Positions 44,249-53,959 of a stretch of DNA of 64,000 nucleotides are shown piece by piece. The stretch is taken from positions 117,861 through 181,860 of the forward strand of contig CAJXQI010000010.1 of assembly GCA_913058395.1 (NCBI GenBank). The letters run 5' to 3'. Each line of letters opens with the position of its first letter. The first letter of the stretch is position 1. The stretch comes from an uncultured Colwellia sp. (GTDB lineage: Bacteria > Pseudomonadota > Gammaproteobacteria > Enterobacterales > Alteromonadaceae). The position numbers were made by a program, and so were the translations under genes. The notes beneath the pieces are model-generated. The model made no database searches and had not been told where the DNA came from. It saw only the letters and a list, made by a program, of their open reading frames with translations.

Positions 44249-45118
44249 ATGAATGTTCAAAAATTAAATATCCCAATGAAGTCGATTGCCGTTGTTGTTG
44301 CAATCGCTATTGTAGGTGTTAGCTCGGTATATACCGTTAATGAAGGTCATATTGGTATTGTTAAGCGTTTTAGCGAAGCTAAAGAGCAAGTTAATCCGGG
44401 GCTACATTTTAAAGTACCATTTATTGATAGCGTTGAAGAAATAGAAGTACGTACCCGTAAAAATGAAGAAAAAATGGCGTCCAGCACCAAAGAGCAAATG
44501 CCCGTGACCATTAGTGTTTCCGTAAACTGGACCGTTGATAAGGCAGCTGCGCTAGAGTTATTTAGACAATATGGCGGCTTATCGCAATTTGAAAGCCGTA
44601 TTTTAGATCCACGTTTTAGATCGGCAACTAAAGATGTAATTCCACAGTATGATGCGGAAAAACTGATTCAAGATAGAGCCAGTGCTATACAAGCGATAGA
44701 AGCTAACTTAATTGAGGAAATGAAAGACTTCCCGGTGACTGTTGATAACATTCAAATTGAAAATATCAAACTACCAGCGAAGTATTTAACGTCAATTGAA
44801 ACGAAACAAACTGAGAAGAATTTAGCCGACGCAGAAAAGCACAAGTTAGCAAGACAAAACCTTGAGGCGCAACGTGATGTAAATACGGCAAAAGCGAAAG
44901 CTGATGGTATTAAGTTAGTTGCCATTGCAGAAGCTGAGTCTATTCGCATTAAAGGTTTAGCAGAAGCTGAGGCAATTACCGCAAAAGCGAAAGCATTAGG
45001 TGATAATCCACTTATTGTTAAATTAACTGAAGCGCAAAATTGGGATGGTAAATTACCAGCAACAGTATTAGGTAATGGTAATATGCCTATTTTGGATATG
45101 AGAAGTCCTAAAAAATAG
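44249..45118 (+). CDS. SPFH/prohibitin-family membrane protein
   Basis: The 289-residue protein has one N-terminal membrane anchor (about 12-28) and an SPFH/band-7 domain (about 28-195, with NEGHIGIVKRFSEAKEQVNPG and ENIKLPAKYLTSIETKQ). A long charged coiled coil follows (about 195-265, with many KAKA/EAEAI repeats). Prohibitin-like proteins form membrane rings that organise or protect membrane proteases and transporters. AAAAGGAA precedes the ATG. It is close behind nhaA, which suggests an envelope role in ion or stress handling, but that link is inference. Confidence 0.9.
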   Translation: MNVQKLNIPMKSIAVVVAIAIVGVSSVYTVNEGHIGIVKRFSEAKEQVNPGLHFKVPFIDSVEEIEVRTRKNEEKMASSTKEQMPVTISVSVNWTVDKAAALELFRQYGGLSQFESRILDPRFRSATKDVIPQYDAEKLIQDRASAIQAIEANLIEEMKDFPVTVDNIQIENIKLPAKYLTSIETKQTEKNLADAEKHKLARQNLEAQRDVNTAKAKADGIKLVAIAEAESIRIKGLAEAEAITAKAKALGDNPLIVKLTEAQNWDGKLPATVLGNGNMPILDMRSPKK

Positions 45119-45339
45119 CGCTTTGAGAATAATGCAATTTTTAACAACGGCGATGTAAGAATATCCGTTAATTAGTACAGGTTTAGCAAAAGCTAGTTGA
45201 TCAATATATTTTCAGGTTTTTTATGTCATTCTAAGCAGTAAAGTCGGTTGAAATAACTCATCACTATATTCAAGGTGGTGTATGTATACATGATAATCTA
45301 AGTTTAGATGAACTGTCGTTTAAGCTACAACTGTAATAT

Positions 45340-45373
45340 AAAAAAGGCTTTTACATTATGTAGAAGCCTTTTT
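45340..45373. terminator. Terminator of the subtilase gene
   Basis: AAAAAGGCTT and AAGCCTTTTT pair, extended by TACA/TGTA, around a small loop. It can serve both strands. Confidence 0.9.
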
Positions 45374-45393
45374 AGTTTGCTAGCGAGCAAGTT

Positions 45394-47892
45394 TTAGAAG
45401 TTTACAGTTAACTCATTTGAACATGCCGTTGAAGCATCACATACTTTGTAAACAAAGCTGTTGTCTGTTACACGACGTTCACGGTCACGGTAGATACCGC
45501 TGTTAGGTGTTGTAGCTACTTTCACACCGTTGCGGTAAATATCTACCGTTTCAGCTGAAGTACCAGCCCAAGTTAAATCAACACGTAAGTTGCCGAGGCG
45601 ACTCTTGTAAGCGCGTTTAATACTAGCTTCAATATTAACGTCGGATACGGTTATGCTCATCATGCTTGTATGACTATGTCCTTCGCTGTCAGTAACCGTT
45701 AGGCTCACATCATATGTACCTGCAGCATCATATGTGTGCATTGGGTTTTGCTCTGTTGATGTCATGTCATCACCAAAGTTCCATTCCCACATAGTAATGT
45801 CGCCATTTGCATCGGTACTAGCATCAGAGAAATTAACCATTAGGTTTTCTGCATCATAGCTAAAGGCTGAAACCGGTGGAGCAGGTTGAACATCGCCAGT
45901 TGCAGAGAATGTCATTGACCAGTTGTTTAATGTACCCGTATCAGCACCTGCACTATCAACAATGCTCAATGTCCAATCGCCGAATGTATTTTCACCATTA
46001 AATACGTCAGAACTAAAGCTTTGGTTGATGTCATCACTACCGCCACCTGTGTTGCTGAAAAGTGTCGCTGTTGTGCCCGTCGGTGAAGTTAATGTTACTT
46101 TTAAGTCAGCAATATAGGTATGGCTGATATTTAAGAAAGTATCAGTACCAAACACAGTTAAGCTGTCAGGCACATTGATTACTGATGTTACGCCTTCAGG
46201 GTTATTATCAGGAATATCCGCAGGGATTTCATTGGTGTAAGTAATGTCATTCAAACCTTGTGGTAATACATATAATCCAAGGTTCGTTGATTTTGTTAAT
46301 TCTCCACTTGTACCTGTTACTGTGAAGCTATAATCGCCCCATGCAGTATCGGCAGTCGTTGGAACGGTTAACTCAAAACTATTACCTGGTGTTACTGTTG
46401 CCGCAGATAGCATTGCACTACCTAATGAATCAGTAACAGATAATTCAATATCACCAGACCAATCAGCAACTGATGCTACATTGAATGTATAAGTTGCTGT
46501 TTCACCAGCAGTAATGGTTGTATTAACCGGTGCAACGTTCATGCGGAAGCCAGGTTGAGGATCGGCATCTTGTAACGCATTATGAACATTCAAACGATTA
46601 CCTGAAACCGTTAGGCCTTCCGTTGCTGCATTAGCATCACCTGATTCCATCAACAATTCTTTTAATTCAATAGCACTTAAGTCTGGGTTAACAGAAAGTA
46701 CAAGTGCCGCGGCACCGGCAACATGAGGTGTTGCCATCGACGTGCCACTATAAGTCGCGTATCCGCCAGGTACCGTAGATAATACGTTACGTGCTGGTGC
46801 TGCGATATCAACAGATGTTAAGCCCCACTGAGAAGCTGAATAGATAGCATCTGTATGATTTGTACCTGCTACAGCAAGTATGCTTTCATGTTCATAACTT
46901 GAAGGGTAATGTGGATTTGCATCGTTATCTACTCCATCATTACCAGCAGCAGCGACAAATAAAATATCAGCTTCTTCCGAGCTTGTAATTGCGTCAGCTA
47001 ATACTTGGCTAAAACCGCCACCGCCCCAGCTGTTATTCATAACGCGCAGATTAACTCCGCTGTTTTTAAGACCAACCATGTAATCGATACATTTAATTGC
47101 ATCTGATGATGAGCCAGTGCCCGCTGCAGAAAGAAACTTACAACCAACGATCGCTGTTGTGTGGTTAACACCTACAACGCCTAAACCGTTATTACCAGCT
47201 GCGCCTATGGTACCTGCAACGTGACTACCATGTCCTTGGTCATCCATAGGATCACCGACATTGGTTATTGCGTTAATACCATAAACATCATCAATATAGC
47301 CGTTGCCATCGTTATCAACGCCATCACCAGCGATTTCACCAGGGTTAACCCACATGTTTGCGGCTAAGTCAGGGTGAGTATGATCAACACCAGTATCAAT
47401 TACACCAACTACTACGTCACGCGTACCTGTAGAAATTTCCCAAGCTTCAGGTGCATCAATATCAGCGTCAGCAGTACCGCCAGTTTGACCTGTATTGTGC
47501 ATTCCCCATAATTCAGAGAAACGGCTGTCGTCAGGCATTACGTCAGCACTAAGAATGTAATCAGGCTCAGCGTAAAGTACAGATGGATGTTTGTTTAATT
47601 TTGCTAATGCTTCTTTACTTGTCATACCATTTAACTTGAAGTTAGCAATACGACCCTTAAGGATATTGCGGTATGAATCATCGACTTCATCGGTGTTTAA
47701 ATCTGAAATTTTTGCAAGCACAAGGTCGCGAGCAGAGCGCTTTTGTTCTTTCGAAGCACCTTCTTTATAAACCACAATGACAGAGTCACTTTTATATAGT
47801 GATTGAATAGGCGCATTGTTTTTAATTTCAATAGACGCACTTGCTAGCACAGGCAGCATAGCAAGCGTAATTGCTGATAATTTAGCTTTCAT
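45394..47892 (-). CDS. Secreted S8 subtilisin-like protease with P- and PKD domains
   Basis: The 832-residue protein has a signal peptide (1-19), an I9-type propeptide (about 35-118) and an S8 catalytic domain (about 125-440). The triad is D166 (VIDTGVD), H221 (HGSHVAGT) and S385 (GTSMATPHVAG), with N318 (AAGNDG) for the oxyanion hole. A linker domain follows (about 445-545), then a proprotein-convertase P domain (about 550-655), a PKD domain (about 660-745, WEWNFGDDMTSTEQNPMHTY) and a C-terminal FN3-like domain. It digests extracellular protein. Asp/Asn-rich loops suggest calcium binding. It is monocistronic, divergent from the curli locus. Confidence 0.95.
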   Translation of the reverse strand: MKAKLSAITLAMLPVLASASIEIKNNAPIQSLYKSDSVIVVYKEGASKEQKRSARDLVLAKISDLNTDEVDDSYRNILKGRIANFKLNGMTSKEALAKLNKHPSVLYAEPDYILSADVMPDDSRFSELWGMHNTGQTGGTADADIDAPEAWEISTGTRDVVVGVIDTGVDHTHPDLAANMWVNPGEIAGDGVDNDGNGYIDDVYGINAITNVGDPMDDQGHGSHVAGTIGAAGNNGLGVVGVNHTTAIVGCKFLSAAGTGSSSDAIKCIDYMVGLKNSGVNLRVMNNSWGGGGFSQVLADAITSSEEADILFVAAAGNDGVDNDANPHYPSSYEHESILAVAGTNHTDAIYSASQWGLTSVDIAAPARNVLSTVPGGYATYSGTSMATPHVAGAAALVLSVNPDLSAIELKELLMESGDANAATEGLTVSGNRLNVHNALQDADPQPGFRMNVAPVNTTITAGETATYTFNVASVADWSGDIELSVTDSLGSAMLSAATVTPGNSFELTVPTTADTAWGDYSFTVTGTSGELTKSTNLGLYVLPQGLNDITYTNEIPADIPDNNPEGVTSVINVPDSLTVFGTDTFLNISHTYIADLKVTLTSPTGTTATLFSNTGGGSDDINQSFSSDVFNGENTFGDWTLSIVDSAGADTGTLNNWSMTFSATGDVQPAPPVSAFSYDAENLMVNFSDASTDANGDITMWEWNFGDDMTSTEQNPMHTYDAAGTYDVSLTVTDSEGHSHTSMMSITVSDVNIEASIKRAYKSRLGNLRVDLTWAGTSAETVDIYRNGVKVATTPNSGIYRDRERRVTDNSFVYKVCDASTACSNELTVNF

Positions 47893-48320
47893 TTTATGAA
47901 TCCATTTTCAGTTATTATAATGTCAATACCATAGATATTGACGTTCTGATTTAAGATTCTCGATTACTTTAAACTTACAAACTTGTATGGAACTCGGCAA
48001 CGAAATTACTTTAACCATAATCATTCCTTGATAGCTATTAAATTTATTAAAACACGACTTTTTTGGCAAAAACTTCCCGTTTTGTTATTAAAAACTAGTA
48101 CTTTTTTATTGGTTTATTTTTTTTGTGAGAGTAAATAATAAACTAGTACTTTTTTATTAGTTTTATGTTGTTAATTTAATGTTAATAGTTATTTGTTTCT
48201 TATCTTATTGAAATTTATTGGTTTAATTTAATTACTACTTTTGGGTGATAGGTTTAATCGGTTAACAATAATAGAGTTTTCAACGCAACTAGTGTTGTTG
48301 CGGTAAATTTTGAAAAATAG
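47893..48320. other. Curli/subtilase intergenic region
   Basis: This 428-bp, very AT-rich gap carries the promoters of two divergent secreted-protein units. It includes a 19-bp direct repeat but no gene. Confidence 0.6.
48092..48158. repeat. Direct repeats upstream of the curli genes
   Basis: AAACTAGTACTTTTTTATT occurs at 48092-48110 and 48140-48158, 48 bp apart, each followed by a near-identical GTTT. Their placement about 165 and 215 bp ahead of csgB suggests regulator sites. Confidence 0.75.
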
Positions 48321-48335
48321 ATGAAGAAAGGTGTG

Positions 48336-48827
48336 ATGAATAAAATAAAAACAAAAAATAAAAAGGTAATTAGAGGTGTAAGAAGCCCATTAGCTTTTGC
48401 TGTTATTAGTTATTTATCGCTTAGCCACTCTGCATTGTCTATCGCTCAAGACTTACCCAATAACATTGACTTACAAGATTCTCCATTATCTTTAAGTCTT
48501 ACACCTTCGGCAATTATTACAGTAGGCGAACAACGTCAACAAGTAATAGTTAGCCAGTATGGAATACTCAACACCGCAACGATAAAACAGTTAGCTAACG
48601 CTTCAAACAGTGCCCTGATTAGTCAAGATGGGGTAGGAAATGAAGCGCTTATTGAACAGCTAGGTAATGGCAACTCCGTCAACATAAGACAGTGGGGAGG
48701 TCGTAACGTAGCTCATGTTATTCAAGAAGGGAATGATAACAACGCTAACATAGCCCAGGCTGGTGAACAAACGTTTGTTATTCACCAAATTGGAAATGAA
48801 ATGGTCGTTAATATTACACAGTATTAA
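48336..48827 (+). CDS. csgB: Curlin minor subunit / nucleator CsgB
   Basis: The 163-residue protein has a long basic N-terminal signal region (hydrophobic part around SPLAFAVISYLSLSHSALS). Five imperfect curlin repeats with the xQxGxxN pattern follow (VSQYGILNTATIKQL, ISQDGVGNEALIEQL, IRQWGGRNVAHVIQE, IAQAGEQ). In curli systems CsgB nucleates CsgA at the cell surface. An in-frame ATG at 48321 lies five codons upstream. The one at 48336 has AAAGG directly before it and is preferred. It is first in the curli cluster, 28 bp before csgA. Confidence 0.85.
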   Translation: MNKIKTKNKKVIRGVRSPLAFAVISYLSLSHSALSIAQDLPNNIDLQDSPLSLSLTPSAIITVGEQRQQVIVSQYGILNTATIKQLANASNSALISQDGVGNEALIEQLGNGNSVNIRQWGGRNVAHVIQEGNDNNANIAQAGEQTFVIHQIGNEMVVNITQY

Positions 48828-48855
48828 CGATATACAGCATAGTTGGAGAACAATA

Positions 48856-50304
48856 GTGAAATTGAATAAATCATTGCTTACATGCGCCATAGTTATGGCA
48901 TTAGGGATTAACCAGCAAGTACTTGCCGCTGAAACGGAAAAAGGTTCAGTAGAACAAGTTCAAAACGACTTTATGATTGACGCAGTAGGTAACGTTATTT
49001 TGTTATCTCAAACTTCAGAGTCTGGTGCAGTGTTTGGTAACGAGGTTATTTTATCGCAAGAAGGTGATAACAACGGTATTAATGCTTCACTAAATGGTGA
49101 AAGTAACATTACCGAAATTACTCAAATTGGTGCTGATAATATTGCGATAGCAACCAGCTTAGGTGATGCCAATACACAAATCATCACACAAGATGGTGAT
49201 GGTAATGAATTGCAATCAGATCTTATTGGTAATGATAATGAAGTTAATACTGTTCAAAATGGCACAGGCTATTTGGGCATTGATAACCGTATTATTAATA
49301 AAATGGAAGGTGATGCCAATACGCTTGAAGTTGAACAAAATGAAGGCGGTCAATGGTTTTATAATCGTGATATGCAAGGCTCAGAGAATACAGTTACAGG
49401 TATTCAATCTGGCGAATGGAATGAAGCACATATTGACAGTGTGATAGGTGATGAGAATACGATTGAAGTTGAGCAAGATGGTTACTATAACGTAACTCGT
49501 TTAACTTCGCTGCAAGGTAGTGCTAATACGTTAGAGTCAGAGCAAGAAGGTGACCGTAACCGTGTGACTATCGCAAGTATAGACGGTGATGAAAACGATA
49601 TTGAAATTTCACAAAACGGTGATAGAAACAGTGTTGAGTCAAACTTATTTACCGGTTCAGACAATGAAGTAGATTTGGCTCAGGTAGGTGATAGCAATGA
49701 ATCAACATTTGATGTCATTGGTGATAATAATGACTTTAATGTTAACCAAGCTGGTGATGAAAATACGTCATATGTAGGTGTTTTAGGTAACAACAATGAC
49801 TTTACTGTTGTGCAAACGGGCGATTTGAACTCGAGCCATATTGTAAACTTTAACGGCAGTGATAACGATATTGATGTTGTACAAGCAGGTGATGAAAATA
49901 CAGCTGTTATACAAGCGTCTGCCGATGACAATACATTAACTGCTAATGCTAACGAAATTAACTTAGGTCAAAGTGGTAATCAAAATGATGCCGTTGTGAA
50001 CATGAGTACTATTATCGATACCAATGCTAACTCTATTGATCTTGCACAAAACGGTGACTTAAATACGTTAGATATTTTAGTTGAAGGTAGCAATCATACG
50101 ATTGATATCGCACAAAACGGTAACGAAAATATGGTTATCGGTGCTGATAGTGATGCGATGCTAATTGGTGGTGCAAGTATAGAGCTAAGTATTAGTCAAA
50201 CAGGCACAGGCAACATTGTTGAAGGTTCATTAATCAGTGCCGCAGGCACTGTTGAAATCACACAAGTGGGTGATTGGAACACGGCAACTATTGTACAACA
50301 ATAG
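48856..50304 (+). CDS. csgA: Long curlin major subunit CsgA-like amyloid protein
   Basis: The 482-residue protein has a signal peptide (about 1-24, ending VLAA). The rest is about 18 tandem curlin-type half repeats of the form QxGxxN (QEGDNN, QIGADN, QDGDGN, QSGEWN, QNGDRN, QAGDEN, QTGDLN, QSGNQN, QVGDWN and others), spaced roughly 20-25 residues. E. coli CsgA has five repeats and 151 residues, so this is about three times longer and more acidic. It should form surface amyloid fibres. The start is GTG with GGAG eight bases upstream; the open frame before it runs through csgB sequence in another phase. Confidence 0.9.
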   Translation: MKLNKSLLTCAIVMALGINQQVLAAETEKGSVEQVQNDFMIDAVGNVILLSQTSESGAVFGNEVILSQEGDNNGINASLNGESNITEITQIGADNIAIATSLGDANTQIITQDGDGNELQSDLIGNDNEVNTVQNGTGYLGIDNRIINKMEGDANTLEVEQNEGGQWFYNRDMQGSENTVTGIQSGEWNEAHIDSVIGDENTIEVEQDGYYNVTRLTSLQGSANTLESEQEGDRNRVTIASIDGDENDIEISQNGDRNSVESNLFTGSDNEVDLAQVGDSNESTFDVIGDNNDFNVNQAGDENTSYVGVLGNNNDFTVVQTGDLNSSHIVNFNGSDNDIDVVQAGDENTAVIQASADDNTLTANANEINLGQSGNQNDAVVNMSTIIDTNANSIDLAQNGDLNTLDILVEGSNHTIDIAQNGNENMVIGADSDAMLIGGASIELSISQTGTGNIVEGSLISAAGTVEITQVGDWNTATIVQQ

Positions 50305-50325
50305 GTAATTAACGAGAAAGAAAAT

Positions 50326-50345
50326 AAGGGGTCGAAAGACCCCTT
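50326..50345 (+). terminator. Partial terminator between csgA and csgE
   Basis: AAGGGGTC and GACCCCTT form a perfect stem around a GAAA loop, but only a short T run follows. It probably reduces transcription from the abundant subunit genes into csgEFG and also covers the csgE ribosome site region. Confidence 0.75.
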
Positions 50346-50353
50346 TCATCATT

Positions 50354-50743
50354 ATGCTAAAACGACTAATTGTATTGTTTGTGATTAAATTTTTACTGCT
50401 ATCCGCGTCTGTAAAGGCGGAGGAAGTAGAAGTCGGTGGCTTATTATTAGACAGTACAATTACGCGATTTGGTCAGGATTTTTATTATCAATTCAGCAAG
50501 TTTTGGCCTGATATTCCAAATACTGATGGTGTTAATTTACAAATTAAAGAGCAAGTGGTACCGCGTGCAGGCACTAAACTTTCGTTGATCATGAATCACC
50601 AAGTTATTTATGTGACGTATATGGGGCGTAGACAAACCCCAATAAAACCACGGGTCGAAGAAGCAATTTTTATTTTTATTGAAGCAATTGCACAATCTCA
50701 ACATCGTCAGACAAACCCTGATCTGGCAGAAAACGGGTGGTAA
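50354..50743 (+). CDS. csgE: Curli assembly protein CsgE
   Basis: The 129-residue periplasmic protein has a signal peptide (about 1-22, ending VKA). The CsgE core follows (VGGLLLDSTITRFGQDFYYQFSKFW in outline, then LSLIMNHQVIYVTYMGRR and a late PRVEEAIFIFIEAIAQSQ). CsgE caps the CsgG channel and directs CsgA to it. It is the first of three closely packed export genes (csgF starts 2 bp after its stop). Confidence 0.93.
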   Translation: MLKRLIVLFVIKFLLLSASVKAEEVEVGGLLLDSTITRFGQDFYYQFSKFWPDIPNTDGVNLQIKEQVVPRAGTKLSLIMNHQVIYVTYMGRRQTPIKPRVEEAIFIFIEAIAQSQHRQTNPDLAENGW

Positions 50744-50745
50744 TA

Positions 50746-51189
50746 ATGAAAAATATAGTATTGGCAATAGCATTAAGTGTAAGTGTCGTATTTAGTGCAT
50801 TTTCTTCAGAGTTAATTTATACACCTATAAATCCAAGCTTTGGTGGAAACCCGCTTAACGGTAATTTTTTACTCGGTAAAGCACAAAGTCAAAATACTCA
50901 TAAAGCACCAATAAATCGAAAGTCTTACGCAGAGAAGTTTCAAGAATCATTAGAGCGTGCTTATATTAATAAAATGGTACGTGAAATCACGGATCTTTCA
51001 TTTAATGAAGCTTGTGATCCAAGTGTTGATACGAGCTGTGATCCGAGTATTTTCAATGAAGATTCGATCTTTATGAGTGGTGATTATGAAATACAAATTA
51101 TTACCAGTGGTTCTGACAGTATTACTGTACAAATAACACATATAGGCACAGGTGAAATCACCATAATTGAAGTACCAAGATTTGGGTAA
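50746..51189 (+). CDS. csgF: Curli assembly protein CsgF
   Basis: The 147-residue protein has a signal peptide (about 1-19) and the diagnostic mature N terminus with NPSFGGNPLNGNFLL, which inserts into the CsgG pore in E. coli. A C-terminal domain (YEIQIITSGSDSITVQITHIGTGEITIIEVP in outline) follows. It anchors the nucleator at the cell surface. It is co-translated with csgE and csgG. ATG 50746 is chosen over an overlapping GTG upstream. Confidence 0.94.
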   Translation: MKNIVLAIALSVSVVFSAFSSELIYTPINPSFGGNPLNGNFLLGKAQSQNTHKAPINRKSYAEKFQESLERAYINKMVREITDLSFNEACDPSVDTSCDPSIFNEDSIFMSGDYEIQIITSGSDSITVQITHIGTGEITIIEVPRFG

Positions 51190-51193
51190 TTAT

Positions 51194-51964
51194 ATGAACA
51201 AAATAATAATAATAATCTTAGCGTTAACGTTATCTGCCTGTAGCCATTTAAGCATGCTGATTCCTCCGGATGAGTCCTTAGCCATTTCCGTTACGCCTAC
51301 AGAGGCTTTTAAAGAACTTAAATCATTACCAAAACCACGTGGGGCAATACCCGTATCGGTATACTCTTTTCGAGATCAAACGGGTCAATACAAGCCGCAA
51401 GCAAATGTTAGCTCTTTCTCAACGGCAGTCACCCAAGGTGGAACGTCTATTTTAATGCAGGCATTGAGTGATTCTGACTGGTTTTTGCCGGTAGAACGTG
51501 AAGGGTTGCAAAACATTATCACCGAACGAAAAATTACCAGAGCTGCGTCCCAAGCAAATAAAATAGACGAAGAGTTACCTGCATTAACGACAGCAAAAAT
51601 AATACTTGAAGGTGGTATTATTAGTTACGACTCGAATACTGTTACCGGTGGGTTTGGTGCTGAATACTTTGGTATTGGCAGCTCAGAGCTTTATCGTGAA
51701 GATATGATTTCGGTTTACATGCGTGCTATTGATGTTAGAACTGGACAAGTTCTCGTGTCTGTAGCAACAAGTAAAAAAGTACTTAGCAAGGAAGTGCGAG
51801 CAGGTTTTTTTCGTTATGTCAGCTTTAAACGTTTAGCGGAAGCCGAAGCTGGTTATACCACCAATGAACCTATGCACCTTTGTGTAAAACAAACTATTGA
51901 AAAAGCAATCACAGAGCTGGTGCAAAAAGGCATCGATCGTCGTGTCTGGCATGCCAAGGTCTAA
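51194..51964 (+). CDS. csgG: Curli secretion channel lipoprotein CsgG
   Basis: The 256-residue lipoprotein has a lipobox (LSAC, Cys 16) and the CsgG pore domain: VYSFRDQTGQYKPQANVSSFSTAVTQG in outline, WFLPVEREGLQNIITERKI and the membrane hairpins near GGFGAEYFGIGSSELYRED. It forms the nonameric outer-membrane export pore for CsgA and CsgB. ATG 51194 lies 4 bp after the csgF stop. The locus has no adjacent csgC. Confidence 0.95.
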   Translation: MNKIIIIILALTLSACSHLSMLIPPDESLAISVTPTEAFKELKSLPKPRGAIPVSVYSFRDQTGQYKPQANVSSFSTAVTQGGTSILMQALSDSDWFLPVEREGLQNIITERKITRAASQANKIDEELPALTTAKIILEGGIISYDSNTVTGGFGAEYFGIGSSELYREDMISVYMRAIDVRTGQVLVSVATSKKVLSKEVRAGFFRYVSFKRLAEAEAGYTTNEPMHLCVKQTIEKAITELVQKGIDRRVWHAKV

Positions 51965-52335
51965 AAAGCTTTGGATTTTGAAAATGTACAATAAAGGTTA
52001 TTCGAAGAGGTCAGCTATAAACGCTGAATTCTTCGTGGGAAATGTTTAATCGTAGCTATTTCTTATAAGCAATTGCAATATAGTTGTTAAATTACTCGCG
52101 GTATTTCGGCATATTTCTTAATATTGATTAAGGCGTTTTACCCCATATAAGACGCTTTACTCCCAAAGAACAGCAACTTCCAATACTTAATACAAAGAGC
52201 GAAGGAAAGGCATGCATTGCTTTATGGTGTTACATACTTTGTAAACGTGCATTTCATGTTAGATAAATGAAAAACACGTTTAAAGTGGTATGTTAATTTA
52301 GAATTACTAGAATTGTTTTGTCGATTTCAGCAGAT
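51965..52335. other. Intergenic region between csgG and csgD-like gene
   Basis: The two genes converge here. Only a weak hairpin (around 52245-52280, AACGTG with CACGTT) and AT-rich sequence are visible. No gene was found. Confidence 0.5.
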
Positions 52336-53031
52336 TTAGCTATTGAGTGCATGTGCTGTTTGGTATCGCTGAGACCAGGTAATTAATTCAATGCGATTAC
52401 GTGAGCTTGTTTTACGGAAGATACTGTAAATATGGGTTTTTACAGTATTCGGGCTAATATGTAATTGATCGGCAATTTCTTTATTTTGTGCTCCTCTAGA
52501 TACCAGGTGAATGATCGTTCTTTCGCGTTTTGTTAATGTCGGAAAGATAATGTCGTTATACTCAATCGTATCTGGATGTGGGGCAGCTTTACCTGCCGCT
52601 AGCAACTCAGCAATAGCTAGATTAATAGTCGAACGTTTGAACCAAAATTCACCATTTAATATGGTGTTAAAACCTTTTAAAATAATGTCAGGTCGATCAC
52701 CATAATAAAATATTCCTTTTACATGTGATAATAACGCTGTTCGCTCACATGTAACACCTGGGGTAGCATTGAATAGTATTGTTGTATTTTGACTTGCTAG
52801 CATAGCAATATTTTTAGGTAAGCCATTCCCTACTTGGTAATCAAATAAATCAATGATTAAAAGTTGATTAGGTATGAATGACGCTTTGTTTGGTAGTGTT
52901 GTACCAACTTCAATACCAACACCATAGGTTTGAATTAAGCTAGTAAATCGCTCAACTAAACGCGAATGCTCAATGCCATTCATAGCAGAAGTCAGAATGA
53001 ACGCGCGAAATTTAGTCATATCCGTTGACAT
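52336..53031 (-). CDS. LuxR/CsgD-type transcriptional regulator
   Basis: The 231-residue protein has an N-terminal receiver-like domain without an obvious phosphorylation pocket (about 10-140) and a C-terminal LuxR-type helix-turn-helix (about 165-225, LTKRERTIIHLVSRGAQNKE and HISPNTVKTHIYSIFRKTSSRNRIEL in outline). This is the layout of CsgD. Its position beside csgG makes it the probable curli activator. The start used is the ATG with GGAG nine bases upstream (MSTDMTKFR); an earlier in-frame codon lacks one. The direct repeats ahead of csgB are candidate targets. Confidence 0.82.
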   Translation of the reverse strand: MSTDMTKFRAFILTSAMNGIEHSRLVERFTSLIQTYGVGIEVGTTLPNKASFIPNQLLIIDLFDYQVGNGLPKNIAMLASQNTTILFNATPGVTCERTALLSHVKGIFYYGDRPDIILKGFNTILNGEFWFKRSTINLAIAELLAAGKAAPHPDTIEYNDIIFPTLTKRERTIIHLVSRGAQNKEIADQLHISPNTVKTHIYSIFRKTSSRNRIELITWSQRYQTAHALNS

Positions 53032-53371
53032 TTTCGATTCTCCATATTGTAAGTTGTTTAGCGAATGAATATTCAACAAAACAAGTTTGATTTGAGTTAT
53101 ATTTCGTTATTGTGTCTTTTAACCTGTTGAAATATTACCTTGAAGACAATTATAATTTAAAACGTACTATTAGATAGTTACGTTTTACATGTGGTTTACA
53201 TAAGGTTTACATAATTTAAACATACCTGCTTAGCTTAAATGTGTCTAGCTTATAACGCTTTATTTTATGATTTTATTAATGTTTTTATCAATATTATTTT
53301 GATTTAAACTGTTGACATGTACTCACTATTGACATCGTTTAAAATACATATGATGAGGTGGTTTTAGCAAT
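53032..53371. other. Promoter region between divergent csgD-like and epmC genes
   Basis: AT-rich sequence with no gene. TGGTTTACATAAGGTTTACATAA (around 53192-53214) contains GGTTTACATAA in near-duplicate and could be an operator. Confidence 0.5.
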
Positions 53372-53935
53372 ATGAATGTTATAAAGCATTGTGTTAGTGA
53401 TTTAGTTCAAATATTTAATAATACTTTTGAAAATACCTACAACACAAAATTGGTTAAAGGTGAAGATGAGCCAATTTACCTTCCCGCTAGCGAAACTTGT
53501 GAATTCAATCAAATTATCTTTGCTCATGGTTACTATGCCAGTGCTTTACATGAAATATCTCACTGGTGTTTAGCAGGCTCTGCAAGACGTTTATTAGAAG
53601 ATTTTGGCTACTGGTATGTACCTGATGGTCGAGATCAGCAGCAGCAAAGGGAATTTGAAAAAGTTGAAATTAAGCCGCAAGCGATAGAATGGGCACTTTG
53701 TGTGGTAGCAGGGAAAGACTTTGATGTTTCAACTGACAACCTTTCAGGCTCTGGCCAAACAGATAGATTTGCCTTCAAGGATAAAGTTTATCAACAAGTT
53801 TGTTGTTATCTCGAAACGGGCTTCCCGAGCGATGCCGAAACATTAATTAAAACTTTAGCTTTGCATTATCAAACACCTTGGCCATTATTATCGCGTCATT
53901 TTTCCCATTCACCTAGCATTGCTGCAGCAAGTTAG
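53372..53935 (+). CDS. epmC: Elongation factor P hydroxylase EpmC
   Basis: The 187-residue protein matches EpmC (YfcM). It has FAHGYYASALHEISHWCLAGSARR in outline with the metal-binding HExxH (HEISH), the FGYWYVPDGRD segment, the EWALCVVAG helix and the late HYQTPWPLLSRHF. It hydroxylates the beta-lysyl-lysine of EF-P in E. coli. epmA and epmB are not in the window. The gene order with yfcL, mnmC and fabB matches the E. coli yfcM-yfcL-mnmC-fabB neighbourhood. Confidence 0.93.
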   Translation: MNVIKHCVSDLVQIFNNTFENTYNTKLVKGEDEPIYLPASETCEFNQIIFAHGYYASALHEISHWCLAGSARRLLEDFGYWYVPDGRDQQQQREFEKVEIKPQAIEWALCVVAGKDFDVSTDNLSGSGQTDRFAFKDKVYQQVCCYLETGFPSDAETLIKTLALHYQTPWPLLSRHFSHSPSIAAAS

Positions 53936-53959
53936 CTGTATTTTAAACGAGAGCACTTG

